DNA of 56,395 bases, taken from assembly GCF_035916875.1 (NCBI RefSeq), contig NZ_JAXUHN010000058.1, positions 1 through 56,395 of the forward strand. Direction: 5' to 3'. Position numbers and translations under genes: made by a program. Source of the stretch: Methylomicrobium sp035916875. Its GTDB lineage: Bacteria; Pseudomonadota; Gammaproteobacteria; Methylococcales; Methylomonadaceae. A model generated the notes under the pieces. That model searched no databases. It worked only from the letters and a program-made list of their open reading frames with translations, and was not told the DNA's origin. Positions 32,949-42,143 of this stretch are shown piece by piece. Each line of letters begins with the position of its first letter. The stretch's first letter is position 1.

Positions 32949-33370
32949 ACATGACCTATACCTCAATCCGCGATTTGAGTCCGCAACCGCACTGCTTGCG
33001 GCTCAGAAAAAAATAATTTTTCGACTGAGCGCGACCGCCTGCTCTCTGATCACAAGCGTTTTTTTGAAACCCTAAAAAAACTATGTCATATACCGTAGCG
33101 ATTCGGTCATATCACACAAGCGCCGCCCTCTTATATCGCGTAACCCATTGAAAATACGGAATATCACTTAGGCAAACCAATTAATAACGCAAGATTCTTG
33201 CCAATTTATGCGGCATTTTGCCGCGCGTCAATCCGTCGCATTTTCTACCATGGATCGTGCCGGTAGACTTTCCTTCGACTTTTGCAAGGCCATAAAACTG
33301 CATAAGTTATCATCCTTCCTCTCTCGGTGCGGACCAGCCACTGGTCCGCACTTCTTTTTAAGGGGCTGAC
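32949..33370. other. Non-coding leader region with hairpins
   Basis: 422 bp between tusC and the HEAGH gene with no convincing gene. It contains a hairpin GCGGCA/TGCCGC at 33210-33224 and a strong terminator at 33327-33358. The terminator sits only about 12 bases before the next ribosome site. The region could hold a small RNA or an attenuator; I recognise no known riboswitch. Confidence 0.4.
33327..33358 (+). terminator. Rho-independent terminator or attenuator before the HEAGH gene
   Basis: GTGCGGACCAG (33327-33337) pairs perfectly with CTGGTCCGCAC (33341-33351) around a 3-base loop, followed by TTCTTTTT. The ribosome site (AAGGGGC) of the next gene begins right after it. Confidence 0.75.
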
Positions 33371-34051
33371 ATGAAACGCTACAATGCGATACTGATCAAC
33401 AACATTCCGGCTCACCCTGAAACGCTGAGAAAACAAACCGCGATTCACGAAGCAGGGCACGCCGCCGCGATCTATCTCGGCAACAAACAAAAACAATTGC
33501 CGCCGGTTTTCTTTCAGATCATCATCAAGGATATGATGCATGACACACAATGGCCGCGCCAGACCAGACATTCCATTTCTCATGCGATGGCCTGCTTTGC
33601 CAAGGTTGAAGGCGGCCGCCTGATTCATACGCTGCCGTCCTCGCTGACTGAAGCCACGCGGCGCTTTTCGCCGCTCGAGCGGCAAGCCTATCAGTCCGCT
33701 TTCGAGGCCGATATTGTCAATTTTCTGGCCGGGCCGCTCGCCGAAGCCAAATATATTGCGTTATGCGACAATGAAATTTTCAATCCGCGCCTGGTCAATC
33801 TTGACGCACTGCACTTTTACGGCGGCGTGGCGGATGTCGCTCTGGCCAAGGAATATCTGGACTGCCTGATCGTAGGGCCACAGGAAAAAGAGCGGCTTAT
33901 AGCCGAACTGTTCATGGCGGCCTATCGATTCATCAGTCAGCGTTCGCACTGGCGCGCGATTACCGCGTTGGCCGAATTTATTTTGAGCTCCGGTAAAAAA
34001 GTGATCGAATGCGAGGAAATTATCAGGGTGCTCGAAGCGCAAGCGGTCTGA
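33371..34051 (+). CDS. HEAGH-motif protein, FtsH-protease-domain-like
   Basis: A 226-residue soluble protein. ETLRKQTAIHEAGHAAAIYL near residue 30 is the zinc-binding HExxH helix, in the form found in M41 (FtsH) peptidases. FLAGPLAEAKY near residue 116 mirrors the FtsH loop (xxGxxAE), and HFYGGVADVALAKEYLDCLI a later FtsH helix. It has no AAA ATPase domain or TM. Similar standalone HEAGH proteins are conserved hypotheticals; proteolysis is plausible but unshown. The ATG follows AAGGGGC. A strong intrinsic terminator lies just upstream, so expression may be attenuated. Confidence 0.65.
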   Translation: MKRYNAILINNIPAHPETLRKQTAIHEAGHAAAIYLGNKQKQLPPVFFQIIIKDMMHDTQWPRQTRHSISHAMACFAKVEGGRLIHTLPSSLTEATRRFSPLERQAYQSAFEADIVNFLAGPLAEAKYIALCDNEIFNPRLVNLDALHFYGGVADVALAKEYLDCLIVGPQEKERLIAELFMAAYRFISQRSHWRAITALAEFILSSGKKVIECEEIIRVLEAQAV

Positions 34052-34064
34052 TAACGCCCTTAAA

Positions 34065-34748
34065 TCAGTCGGAGCGTGTTGTGCGCGCCCCGAACAGCGC
34101 AGTGCCGACCCTGACGATCGTCGCACCTTCCAGAACCGCAGCCTTTAAATCGCCGGTCATGCCGAACGAAAAGGTATCCAGTTCCGGCCTCGCCAGTTGC
34201 TTCACTGTCGTACATAAGGCTCGATAAGGTTGTCTTTGCCGTTCAAGATCGCTTTCCGGCGCAGGGATCGCCATCACACCGCGCAGTCTTAACCGAGCCA
34301 GCGCCGCCACTTGCTCGCACAACACCGGCAGCTCTTCGAGGCTGATGCCCGATTTCGATCCCTCGCCACTGATATTGACCTGCAAACAGATATTTAACGG
34401 CGGCAAGCCCGCTGGCCGCTGATCGTGCAGCCTTTTTGCGTTTTTTAAAGAATCGACGCTATGCACCCAATCGAAATGCGCCGCGATCAGCTTGGTCTTG
34501 TTCGATTGAATCGGGCCGATGAAATGCCAGGTGATGTCATAAACACCCAGTTCCGTCTGTTTTTTCAACGCCTCCTGACAATAACTTTCGCCGAAATGAC
34601 GCTGCCCAGCCCGATAGGCTTCGGCAATATCATGCGCGGGCTTGTTTTTGCTGACCGCCAACAGCAGCACCGAATCTTCGCGGCGCTTGCCAAGAACACA
34701 ATATTCCCGAATTTGCTGACGAATGAGGTTCAGATTTTCTCTGATCAT
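34065..34748 (-). CDS. yggS: YggS/PipY-family PLP-binding homeostasis protein
   Basis: A 227-residue TIM-barrel protein of the YggS/PROSC family. Lys in LLAVSKNKP (about residue 34) forms the Schiff base with pyridoxal phosphate. RHFGESYCQEALKK, WHFIGPIQSNKTKLI, HSVDSLKNAKRL, NISGEGSKSG and FSFGMTGDLKAAV are all family signatures. These proteins control free PLP and amino-acid pools. It is divergent from pilT, a pairing common in proteobacteria. Confidence 0.93.
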   Translation of the reverse strand: MIRENLNLIRQQIREYCVLGKRREDSVLLLAVSKNKPAHDIAEAYRAGQRHFGESYCQEALKKQTELGVYDITWHFIGPIQSNKTKLIAAHFDWVHSVDSLKNAKRLHDQRPAGLPPLNICLQVNISGEGSKSGISLEELPVLCEQVAALARLRLRGVMAIPAPESDLERQRQPYRALCTTVKQLARPELDTFSFGMTGDLKAAVLEGATIVRVGTALFGARTTRSD

Positions 34749-34868
34749 GGCGTCTTTGAGTCAATATAATTGGAGAACCGGCTATTAAACACCACGCCTT
34801 TAAAAAAACAAAGAGTTGAACTATTTTTAACAATAGATCAACTACTTTTGAATACTTTAGAGGAAATT

Positions 34869-35906
34869 ATGGATATTGCCGAGTTGCTTGCTTTTTCGGT
34901 CAAAAACAATGCGTCGGATTTACATTTATCGGCAGGACTGCCGCCGATGATCCGGGTGGACGGCGACATTCGCCGGATTAACCTGCCGCCCCTCGATCAT
35001 AAATCCGTGCATTCGTTGATGTACGACATCATGAACGACAAACAGCGGCGCGATTACGAGGAATTTCTCGAAACCGACTTTTCGTTCGCGCTACCCGGCG
35101 TGGCGCGCTTCCGGGTCAACGCCTTTAATCAGGAACGCGGGGCGGCTGGCGTTTTCCGGACAATTCCGTCGAAAGTCCTGAGCCTTGAAGACCTGAAAGC
35201 GCCAAAATTCTTCGAAGAACTGACCAAGAAACCCCGCGGCCTGATTCTGGTCACCGGCCCCACCGGTTCCGGCAAATCGACCACGCTAGCGGCGATGATC
35301 AACCATATCAACACAAATGATTATGCGCATATCCTGACCGTAGAAGATCCGATCGAATTTGTGCACGAAAGCCAGAAATGCCTGATCAACCAGCGCGAGG
35401 TGCACCGCGATACGCACGGCTTCAACGAAGCCCTGCGTTCGGCCTTGCGGGAAGATCCGGACATCATTCTGGTCGGCGAAATGCGCGATCTCGAAACGAT
35501 CCGACTTGCACTGACCGCGGCCGAAACCGGCCATCTTGTTTTCGGCACACTGCATACCACATCGGCCGCGAAAACGATCGACCGGATCATTGATGTGTTT
35601 CCCGCTGCCGAAAAGGACATGATCCGTTCCATGCTGTCAGAGTCGCTACAGGCGGTTATTTCGCAAACGCTGCTCAAAAAAGTCGGCGGCGGCCGTATCG
35701 CGGCGCACGAGATCATGGTCGGCACCGCTGCGATCCGCAACCTGATCCGCGAAGCGAAGGTCGCACAAATGTATTCGGCGATTCAAACCGGACGCAAGGA
35801 CGGCATGCAGACGCTCGATCAGAATCTAAAGGAATTGGTCGATAAGGGGCTTATTACCTCTAAAATCGCGATGACCCGTGCGGTTAACAAAGACATGTTC
35901 CGTTAA
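34869..35906 (+). CDS. pilT: Type IV pilus retraction ATPase PilT
   Basis: A 345-residue PilT. An N-terminal PAS-like domain (MDIAELLAFSVKNNASDLHLS) is followed by Walker A (VTGPTGSGKSTTLAAM, about 130), an Asp box, Walker B (LREDPDIILVGEMRDLET, about 200), His box TGHLVFGTLHTTSA, and the PilT-specific AIRNLIREAK motif required for retraction. The hexamer depolymerises the pilus at the inner-membrane base, driving twitching and DNA uptake. The ATG at 34869 has GAGGAAATT upstream; an earlier ATG (34770) would add an atypical tail. pilU follows after 31 bp. Confidence 0.95.
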   Translation: MDIAELLAFSVKNNASDLHLSAGLPPMIRVDGDIRRINLPPLDHKSVHSLMYDIMNDKQRRDYEEFLETDFSFALPGVARFRVNAFNQERGAAGVFRTIPSKVLSLEDLKAPKFFEELTKKPRGLILVTGPTGSGKSTTLAAMINHINTNDYAHILTVEDPIEFVHESQKCLINQREVHRDTHGFNEALRSALREDPDIILVGEMRDLETIRLALTAAETGHLVFGTLHTTSAAKTIDRIIDVFPAAEKDMIRSMLSESLQAVISQTLLKKVGGGRIAAHEIMVGTAAIRNLIREAKVAQMYSAIQTGRKDGMQTLDQNLKELVDKGLITSKIAMTRAVNKDMFR

Positions 35907-35937
35907 GCGCGCTCACTGCCTCTCGAAAGGAAATACC

Positions 35938-37071
35938 ATGGATTTCAAAGCATTACTCGCACTAATGGTGCAAAAAAAAGCCTCCGACCTGTTCATTACC
36001 TCAGGCCGCGCGCCGACGATCAAGGTCGACGGCTCGATGGTCGAAGTCTCCAAAACCCCGCTGACGCCCGAGCAGGCGATGAAAATCGTGCTCAGCATCA
36101 TGAACCAGCGACAAAAAGACGAGTTCGATAATACCAAGGAATGCCAATTCGCAATCAGTCTGCCCGATATGGGCCGCTTCCGGGTCAGCGCGTTTATGCA
36201 ACGCGATGCGGCCGGCATGGTCTTGCGCCGGATCGAAAACACCATCCCCGACGCCGAATCGCTGCACCTGCCGCCGGTATTGAAAGATCTTATCATGGAA
36301 AAACGCGGCCTGGTGATCTTTGTCGGCGCGACCGGCACCGGTAAATCGACCTCGTTGGCCGCGTTGATCAAACACCGCAACCAAAACACCAGCGGTCACA
36401 TCATAACGATCGAAGACCCGATGGAATTCGAGCATCCTCATCTCGGCTGCATCGTGACTCAGCGCGAAGTCGGCGTCGATACCGAATCGTATGAAGTCGC
36501 ATTGAAAAACACCTTGCGGCAGGCGCCCGACGTGATCCTGATCGGCGAAATACGGACCCGCGAAACGATGCAAAATGCGATTACCTTCGCCGAAACCGGC
36601 CATCTCTGTTTATCGACCCTCCATGCGAATAATGCGAACCAGGCGATCGACCGGATTCTGCATTTCTTTCCCGAAGACATGCACCCGCAGTTATTCATGG
36701 ATTTATCACTGAACCTGCGCGGCATCGTCGCGCAACAATTGATCAAACGCGCGGACGGCAAGGGCCGTTATCCGGCGGTCGAAATCCTGATCAACACGCC
36801 GCTGGCGAAAGATTACATCCGGAAGGGAGAAGTGCATAAACTGAAGGAATTGATGAAACAATCGCGCGAACAGGGCATGCAGACCTTCGACCAAGCCTTG
36901 TACGACCTGTATGTCGCCGGCAAGATCAGCTATGAGGATGCATTGAACTCGGCCGATTCGAAGAACGAAGTCCGCCTGATGATCAAGCTTGGCGCGGAAA
37001 GTATCAGTAGCATGGCCGGCGACAACATGGTACTCACCGAGACGGAAGAGAACACCGGCAAGCTGTTTTAA
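35938..37071 (+). CDS. pilU: Type IV pilus ATPase PilU
   Basis: A 377-residue PilT paralogue. It has FVGATGTGKSTSLAALI (Walker A), TIEDPMEFEHPHLGCIVTQREVG, LRQAPDVILIGEIRTRET (Walker B) and TGHLCLSTLHANNANQ. The longer C-terminal tail (KNEVRLMIKLG and beyond) and the lack of the AIRNLIRE motif distinguish PilU. PilU assists PilT-dependent retraction under load. GAAAGGAAATACC precedes the ATG. It forms an operon with pilT. Confidence 0.93.
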   Translation: MDFKALLALMVQKKASDLFITSGRAPTIKVDGSMVEVSKTPLTPEQAMKIVLSIMNQRQKDEFDNTKECQFAISLPDMGRFRVSAFMQRDAAGMVLRRIENTIPDAESLHLPPVLKDLIMEKRGLVIFVGATGTGKSTSLAALIKHRNQNTSGHIITIEDPMEFEHPHLGCIVTQREVGVDTESYEVALKNTLRQAPDVILIGEIRTRETMQNAITFAETGHLCLSTLHANNANQAIDRILHFFPEDMHPQLFMDLSLNLRGIVAQQLIKRADGKGRYPAVEILINTPLAKDYIRKGEVHKLKELMKQSREQGMQTFDQALYDLYVAGKISYEDALNSADSKNEVRLMIKLGAESISSMAGDNMVLTETEENTGKLF

Positions 37072-37124
37072 TTGTCGATTAGACGCTTTCGTGGTGCTGG
37101 CAGGAAATTCTCTATTTTCGAGCT

Positions 37125-37151
37125 GACGCCCCGGACCTGTCCGGGGCCGTC
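37125..37151. terminator. Hairpin between pilU and panD
   Basis: GACGCCCCGGA pairs with TCCGGGGCCGTC around CCTG, a GC-rich stem between two convergent genes. No strong T-run follows, so termination may be Rho-assisted or weak. Confidence 0.4.
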
Positions 37152-37177
37152 GGAAAGCAAAACGTTCGCGAGACCAA

Positions 37178-37564
37178 TCAGGCCGCGTGAACCTGTACAG
37201 GAATAGACGAAGCGGTGCGTACCACCTCGTTTTTTTCGTTAAAATAAACCAGCGCGGGCTTATAATCGGCCAGTTCTTTCTCGTTGTAAACGGCATAGGC
37301 GCAAATGATCACCACATCGCCCGCGCAAGCCAGACGGGCCGCCGCACCGTTAACAGAAATCACGCCGGAACCGGCTTCCGCGCGAATCGCATAGGTCGTG
37401 AAACGCTCGCCGTTATTCACATTGTATATCTGGATCTGTTCGTACTCCCTGATCCCCGCCAAATCGAGAAAGTCGCCGTCGATAGCGCATGAGCCTTCAT
37501 AGCCGAGCTCCGAACGTGTAACGGTCGCCCGATGAAGTTTCGCTTTCAGCATCGTAGTTTGCAT
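37178..37564 (-). CDS. panD: Aspartate 1-decarboxylase
   Basis: A 128-residue PanD. The self-cleavage site Gly24-Ser25 in YEGSCAIDGDFLDLAGI makes the pyruvoyl cofactor; KLHRATVTRSELGYEG, RFTTYAIRAEAGSGVISVNGAAA and DVVIICAYA are family motifs. It turns L-aspartate into beta-alanine for pantothenate synthesis. It lies 191 bp downstream of panC on the same strand, with no gene in the spacer. Confidence 0.95.
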   Translation of the reverse strand: MQTTMLKAKLHRATVTRSELGYEGSCAIDGDFLDLAGIREYEQIQIYNVNNGERFTTYAIRAEAGSGVISVNGAAARLACAGDVVIICAYAVYNEKELADYKPALVYFNEKNEVVRTASSIPVQVHAA

Positions 37565-37755
37565 AATAACCCGATATAAACCACTTTAAGAAACCCTAAA
37601 TTATCGCTTATTCCTGCTAATCCGGCAAGACATGACCGGCAAGGAATTTGCCTTGATAGTGCCGAGCCTTTACTTCGCCGCCGAACGCGGCCAATTTGAG
37701 TAAGACGATTCTGCCAATTCGCATCAAGCCGGCTCCTTTCTACTTGGCTATCACT

Positions 37756-38598
37756 TTACTTCGAAAAACAAATATTATCAATCAGCCGTGTTTTCCCCAA
37801 CCTTGCCGCGACCAGAATAACCACACCTCGGTCTTCAGGCATCGCCGCAACCAAATCCGTGCTTCGGCAGATCGAAAAATAATCGACTTTAAAGCCCGCC
37901 GCGGACAAAAACACCTGCGCCTGCCGTTCGATGTCCCCATAGTCCGCATCGCCGGACAGCACGGCATCCCTCGCTTCGCACAAAGCCCGGTAAAGCTTCG
38001 CCGCATTTTCTTTTTCTGCGCTGCTCAAATAACCATTCCGGGAACTCATCGCCAGCCCATTGACCTCCCGAACGGTCTCGACCGGCACCAGTTCAACCTG
38101 CATATTCAAATCGCGCACCATCGTACGAATGATCACGAATTGCTGGTAATCCTTAAGACCGAAAAGGGCCTTATCCGGTTGCACAATATTGAATAATTTC
38201 GCGACCACTGTCGCCACGCCATTGAAATGACCAGGCCGGAACGCGCCGCAATGCAAATCCGACAAACCCGCGACGCTAACTACCGTTTTCGCCGCAGGAT
38301 CGTACATTTCCCGGACCGCCGGGAGGAACAGCAGATCGGCGCCCGCCGCCAGCAGCTTTTCGCGATCTTCGGCTTCGGTGCGCGGATAAGTCTCGAAATC
38401 TTCGCCGACACCGAACTGGGTTGGATTCACAAAAATACTGACCACGACGCGCTCGGTCCGTTGCCGCGCCGCATCGACGAGGCTGATATGCCCCTCGTGC
38501 AAATTACCCATCGTCGGCACGAACGCAATCCTGTCTCCGGCACGTCGCCAGGACGCAAGGACCGCGCGCAATTCGGCAATCGTATTGACGGTTTGCAT
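37756..38598 (-). CDS. panC: Pantothenate synthetase
   Basis: A 280-residue PanC. FVPTMGNLHEGHISLV contains the nucleotide-binding HxGH motif; SIFVNPTQFGVGEDFETYPRT, HFNGVATVVAKLFNIVQP, FGLKDYQQF (KDxQQ) and SSRNGYL (SSRN) are all intact. It condenses pantoate with beta-alanine using ATP. It starts 2 bp after panB. Confidence 0.96.
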   Translation of the reverse strand: MQTVNTIAELRAVLASWRRAGDRIAFVPTMGNLHEGHISLVDAARQRTERVVVSIFVNPTQFGVGEDFETYPRTEAEDREKLLAAGADLLFLPAVREMYDPAAKTVVSVAGLSDLHCGAFRPGHFNGVATVVAKLFNIVQPDKALFGLKDYQQFVIIRTMVRDLNMQVELVPVETVREVNGLAMSSRNGYLSSAEKENAAKLYRALCEARDAVLSGDADYGDIERQAQVFLSAAGFKVDYFSICRSTDLVAAMPEDRGVVILVAARLGKTRLIDNICFSK

Positions 38599-38600
38599 GA

Positions 38601-39392
38601 TTAAAAACTGTGATCCACGGTCGGAAAACGACGTTCTTTGACCGCAATGAGGTAGTTGCCGAGCGCCTGAGCGATCGCGACCGGCGGCTGCATGAAATTC
38701 TTCGAAAAACGCGGCCGCTTGCCGACGCCGATGTCCAGCATGTCATACAGCACCAGCACCTGACCGTCGCAATCGACGCCTGCGCCAATGCCGATCACCG
38801 GTATGACCAATTGCGAGCTGATTTCGTCGGCCAGCTTCGCCGGCACGCATTCCAGTACCAACAGACCGGCTCCGGCCTCCTGTAACTTCTGCGCGTCGGC
38901 GATGATCTTGTCCGCATCGGCCGGTTCGATGCCTTGCACCTTATAACCGCCCAAGCGGTTGATCGACTGCGGCTGCAATCCCAGATGACCGCAAACCGGA
39001 ATGCCCTGATCGACCAAAAACCGGACCACCTCGAAGCGCGCGCCTTCCAGCTTGACCATTTGCGCGCCGGCCTGTATCAATTTTGCGGCATTGACGGCCG
39101 CGCCGAGCGGGTCCGGATAGGTCAAAAACGGCATGTCCGCGATCACAAATGCCCGCCGGCGCACGGCCGTCACGCAGCGAGTATGGTAAATCATGTCATC
39201 CAGAGAGACCGCCAACGTCGAAGTCCGCCCCTGAAACACCATGCCCAGGGAGTCGCCAACCAGCATCGCATCGATGCCTGCATTATCGATCAATGCACTG
39301 AAACTGGCGTCGTAAGCGGTCAAACAGGCGATTTTCTCGCCTTGCCGCTTCATCGCCGCCAAATCGTGAATCGATAAGGGTTTCGAGGTCAT
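38601..39392 (-). CDS. panB: 3-methyl-2-oxobutanoate hydroxymethyltransferase
   Basis: A 263-residue PanB TIM barrel: KIACLTAYDASFSALIDNAG, MLVGDSLGMVFQG (metal-binding Asp), FVIADMPFLTYP, VKLEGA, GIPVCGHLGLQPQS, LLVLECVP (Glu) and VIGIGAGVDCDGQVLV. It makes ketopantoate from alpha-ketoisovalerate and methylene-tetrahydrofolate, the committed step toward pantothenate. It directly abuts folK, so translation is probably coupled. Confidence 0.96.
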   Translation of the reverse strand: MTSKPLSIHDLAAMKRQGEKIACLTAYDASFSALIDNAGIDAMLVGDSLGMVFQGRTSTLAVSLDDMIYHTRCVTAVRRRAFVIADMPFLTYPDPLGAAVNAAKLIQAGAQMVKLEGARFEVVRFLVDQGIPVCGHLGLQPQSINRLGGYKVQGIEPADADKIIADAQKLQEAGAGLLVLECVPAKLADEISSQLVIPVIGIGAGVDCDGQVLVLYDMLDIGVGKRPRFSKNFMQPPVAIAQALGNYLIAVKERRFPTVDHSF

Positions 39393-39896
39393 TCAATCAA
39401 TCCTTTTCAGCCCTTCAAGCGGGCAGTTTACGACTAGGTCGGCAATTCGCCCGAGCCCGGGCACAACCAGTTCCGGCGCAATTTCGAACAATGGATACAA
39501 TACGAAGGCCCTCTGGCCCAGTCCCGGATGCGGGACCGTCAACTCGCCGGTATCGATGCCCTGTTCGCCGTAAATCAGCAAATCCAGATCGAGCGTGCGC
39601 GCACCCCAACGCTGCTGGGTTCTGATTCGTCCATGCTCCTGCTCGATGCGTTGCAAATGACGGAGCAGCACTGCCGCTTCCAGTGCGGTCGCAACCGCCA
39701 TCACCGCGTTGATATAATCAGGCTGATCCTGGGGCCCCATCGGCGAACTGCGGTACAGACTGGAAAAAGCCAGTTCGCGCACACCTGGAATCGCCGCGCA
39801 ATCGGCGCGCGCCGACCGGACTTGCTCGATCGGATCATCCAGATTGCTGCCCAATCCTATGTAAGCGGCGACAGCGCCGTTGAATGGTTTGCTCAT
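39393..39896 (-). CDS. folK: 7,8-dihydro-6-hydroxymethylpterin pyrophosphokinase
   Basis: A 167-residue HPPK: AAYIGLGSNLDDPIEQV, SSLYRSSPMGPQDQPDYINAV, LLRHLQRIEQEHGR and RWGARTLDLDLLIYGEQ (ATP and two Mg2+-binding Asp residues), then TVPHPGLGQRAFVL. It pyrophosphorylates hydroxymethyl-dihydropterin in folate synthesis. The link to panB makes sense because PanB uses a folate. pcnB ends 8 bp upstream. Confidence 0.95.
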   Translation of the reverse strand: MSKPFNGAVAAYIGLGSNLDDPIEQVRSARADCAAIPGVRELAFSSLYRSSPMGPQDQPDYINAVMAVATALEAAVLLRHLQRIEQEHGRIRTQQRWGARTLDLDLLIYGEQGIDTGELTVPHPGLGQRAFVLYPLFEIAPELVVPGLGRIADLVVNCPLEGLKRID

Positions 39897-39904
39897 TTCG
39901 AATA

Positions 39905-41284
39905 CTAAATTGACGGATTTTGGGCCGGCCCTGAGTTTTTATTCTTGCTGCTGCGTCTGCGCCGCGTCCGGCTGTTTTTCAAATTCCGGGACGGCTGCGT
40001 CATCATTTTTTGCGCCTCTTCATCGGCCAGTTGAAATTTGCCCCACCAGGCCGCCAGATCGGGTTCGACGTTGCCGGTTTCCGAGCGGATCAGCAGGAAA
40101 TCATAAGCGGCGCGAAAACGTGGATGGGTCAACAGGCGAGCCGGTCTGGGGCCAACCCGCTGCTCGAACTTCGGCTGCAAGCTCCAGACTTCGCGCATCG
40201 CAATGCTGATATGCCTCGGGATCGCGGTGCTTTTGACCTGGCGCGACAGAATTTCACTGGCAGCGCCCTGAAATGCGTTATAGTCGTCCATGCCGCGTTC
40301 GCAGTTGAGCCGGGTCTGCATTCTGACCGGTTCCCATAAAAACGCGGCCAATAGAAAATAAGGCGTGACCGTTCTGCCTTCGGCGATCCGGTTGTCCGAA
40401 TTCTCGAGTGCCTTGATCAGCAAAAGTTTTGGAAACCCCCCTTCCTCTACCGCGAGACTTTTCTCGGTATCCGGGAACAACACCTGAAACAGCCCGTAAT
40501 GCCGCAACATTTCAAATGTTTGCAGCGCATACCCGGACAAAAACAGCTTCAACACCTCATCGTAAAGCCGCGCGGAGGGAATGCTGTAAAGCAGATCAGC
40601 GGCGTCGTGCATTGCATTCTGGCAATCAGGATGCAGGTTGAAACCCAATTTGACCGCAAAGCGGACCGCGCGCAGCATCCTGACCGGATCTTCGCGGAAA
40701 CGAGTATTCGGATCCCCAATCAGCCTGAGCGTTGCCGATTTGTGATCGTCCATACCGCCAGTATAATCTACGACCGAAAAATCCTTGATATTGTAGTACA
40801 GTGCGTTGACCGTAAAATCACGCCGCCAGACATCCTGCTCGATCGTGCCGTACACATTGTCGCGTAATAGACGCCCTTCGTCATTGGTCACCTGTTCGTC
40901 ATTCTGCTCGTCGACAGCGCCGCGAAAGGTCGCAACCTCGATAACCTCATTGCCGAAATGCACATGCGCGAGCCGAAAGCGTCGGCCGATCAGGCGGCAA
41001 TTACGAAACACGCCCTTAATCTGTTCGGGATGCGCATTGGTCACGACATCGAAATCCTTCGGCTCCCGCCCCAACAACAAATCACGCACGCAACCGCCGA
41101 CCAAATACGCCTCATACCCTGATTTTTGCAGACGATACAGCACCTTCAGCGCATGATCGCTGATCTGGGCTCGTGAAATCGTGTGTTCGGAACGTGGGTA
41201 AATTCGAACTTGCGGTGCTTCAGGTATGGGTTTGCCACCGGCTGATTTAACTATTTTTTTTAAGAAATTTAAAATAATCGACAT
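39905..41284 (-). CDS. pcnB: Poly(A) polymerase I
   Basis: A 459-residue class II nucleotidyltransferase. It has GYEAYLVGGCVRDLLLGREP (GG motif) then KDFDVVTNAHPEQI (catalytic DxD), RRFRLAHVHFG, RRDFTVNALYYNI, GDPNTRFREDPVRMLRAVRF, and a basic C-terminal tail (RNLKNSRTRRRRSSKNKN). An Arg/Pro-containing N-terminus of about 30 residues and the R-rich tail fit PcnB rather than a CCA-adding enzyme. It adds 3' poly(A) tails that promote RNA decay. It is the first gene of a pcnB-folK-panB-panC unit. Confidence 0.93.
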   Translation of the reverse strand: MSIILNFLKKIVKSAGGKPIPEAPQVRIYPRSEHTISRAQISDHALKVLYRLQKSGYEAYLVGGCVRDLLLGREPKDFDVVTNAHPEQIKGVFRNCRLIGRRFRLAHVHFGNEVIEVATFRGAVDEQNDEQVTNDEGRLLRDNVYGTIEQDVWRRDFTVNALYYNIKDFSVVDYTGGMDDHKSATLRLIGDPNTRFREDPVRMLRAVRFAVKLGFNLHPDCQNAMHDAADLLYSIPSARLYDEVLKLFLSGYALQTFEMLRHYGLFQVLFPDTEKSLAVEEGGFPKLLLIKALENSDNRIAEGRTVTPYFLLAAFLWEPVRMQTRLNCERGMDDYNAFQGAASEILSRQVKSTAIPRHISIAMREVWSLQPKFEQRVGPRPARLLTHPRFRAAYDFLLIRSETGNVEPDLAAWWGKFQLADEEAQKMMTQPSRNLKNSRTRRRRSSKNKNSGPAQNPSI

Positions 41285-41501
41285 TCCCTGGTTATTGTTA
41301 TCTGTCTAAATCATATCATTTCGCAAGTGATAGCCCAACAGGCGCTATCCTTTTATAATCGACTCGGATATAGTAGAATGATTTACAGAAGCTAGCAAAC
41401 CCATCCTGATTGGCACGGAATTGAGTCAGCATCAGAGATCAGGATATTATCTTTATTTTAATCACCGGCGCGCATTCATCGACGCGCCTGACGAGATTGC
41501 C

Positions 41502-41678
41502 ATGTATAAAAAAATAATTAACGGCTGTATCGACAACCCGATTGTAAGCAGCGTTTTTGCAGTGGACTTTCTGCTTCTGCTATTCATTCGCCCGCCGGCC
41601 TTCTTTTCATTGCTCATGCTGGGAACGCTTGCCGGGTGCAGCATGTATCTGGGCCAAAAAACCGCCCTGTTCAAATAA
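41502..41678 (+). CDS. Small hydrophobic protein of unknown function
   Basis: A 58-residue protein with one or two membrane segments (SSVFAVDFLLLLFI and FFSLLMLGTLAGCSMYLG). The frame is open from 41421, but the ATG at 41502 (MYKKIIN) gives a natural N-terminus; no strong ribosome site is seen at either. It ends exactly where the RDD gene frame begins, so the two may be coupled. Confidence 0.45.
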   Translation: MYKKIINGCIDNPIVSSVFAVDFLLLLFIRPPAFFSLLMLGTLAGCSMYLGQKTALFK

Positions 41679-42143
41679 TTGCAGTCGCCGGATCGAAGAT
41701 CCGCGTTGCCGGGCGCCTATGCTGCACCCGGCCTCTTCCGCCGTCTGGCGGCAATTGTTTATGATGCGTTTTTGCTGGTGGCCGTTCTGTTTGTCGCGAC
41801 CGCCGCGATACTGCCGTTCAATGCAGGCGTTGCCTTTACGTCCAAGCAATTTTTCTACCCCTTCTACCTGACCGGCGTCAGCTTTCTGTTTTATGCCTGG
41901 TTCTGGATGCACGGCGGTCAGACTTTGGGCATGCGCGCCTGGAAAATCATAATTCTGACGAATGATGGCCATCCCATCAACTGGCATCAGGCCGCATTAC
42001 GTTTTGTCTCGGCACTCGTTTCCTGGCTGTTTTTCGGGCTTGGCTTCTGGTGGATTCTTTTCGATAAACAAAAACGCGGCTGGCACGATTATTGGTCCAA
42101 AACTACGGTTTATTCCACATCCGATGCGCCAGCCCCCAAATAA
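41679..42143 (+). CDS. RDD-family membrane protein
   Basis: A 154-residue RDD protein with four membrane segments. The first reads GLFRRLAAIVYDAFLLVAVLF (RR...D of RDD); then FYPFYLTGVSFLFYAWFWMHGGQTLGMRAWKI (GQTxGxxxxxI) and RFVSALVSWLFFGLGFWWILFDKQKRGWHD. The start is uncertain: TTG 41679, directly after the previous stop, or TTG 41706; no in-frame ATG fits. RDD proteins are sometimes implicated in ion exchange; function here is unknown. Confidence 0.78.
   Translation: MQSPDRRSALPGAYAAPGLFRRLAAIVYDAFLLVAVLFVATAAILPFNAGVAFTSKQFFYPFYLTGVSFLFYAWFWMHGGQTLGMRAWKIIILTNDGHPINWHQAALRFVSALVSWLFFGLGFWWILFDKQKRGWHDYWSKTTVYSTSDAPAPK

Noticed and set aside
32951..33019. 22-codon frame after tusC as a possible tusB/dsrH
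   Set aside because: Too short, and it does not follow the DsrH N-terminal pattern.
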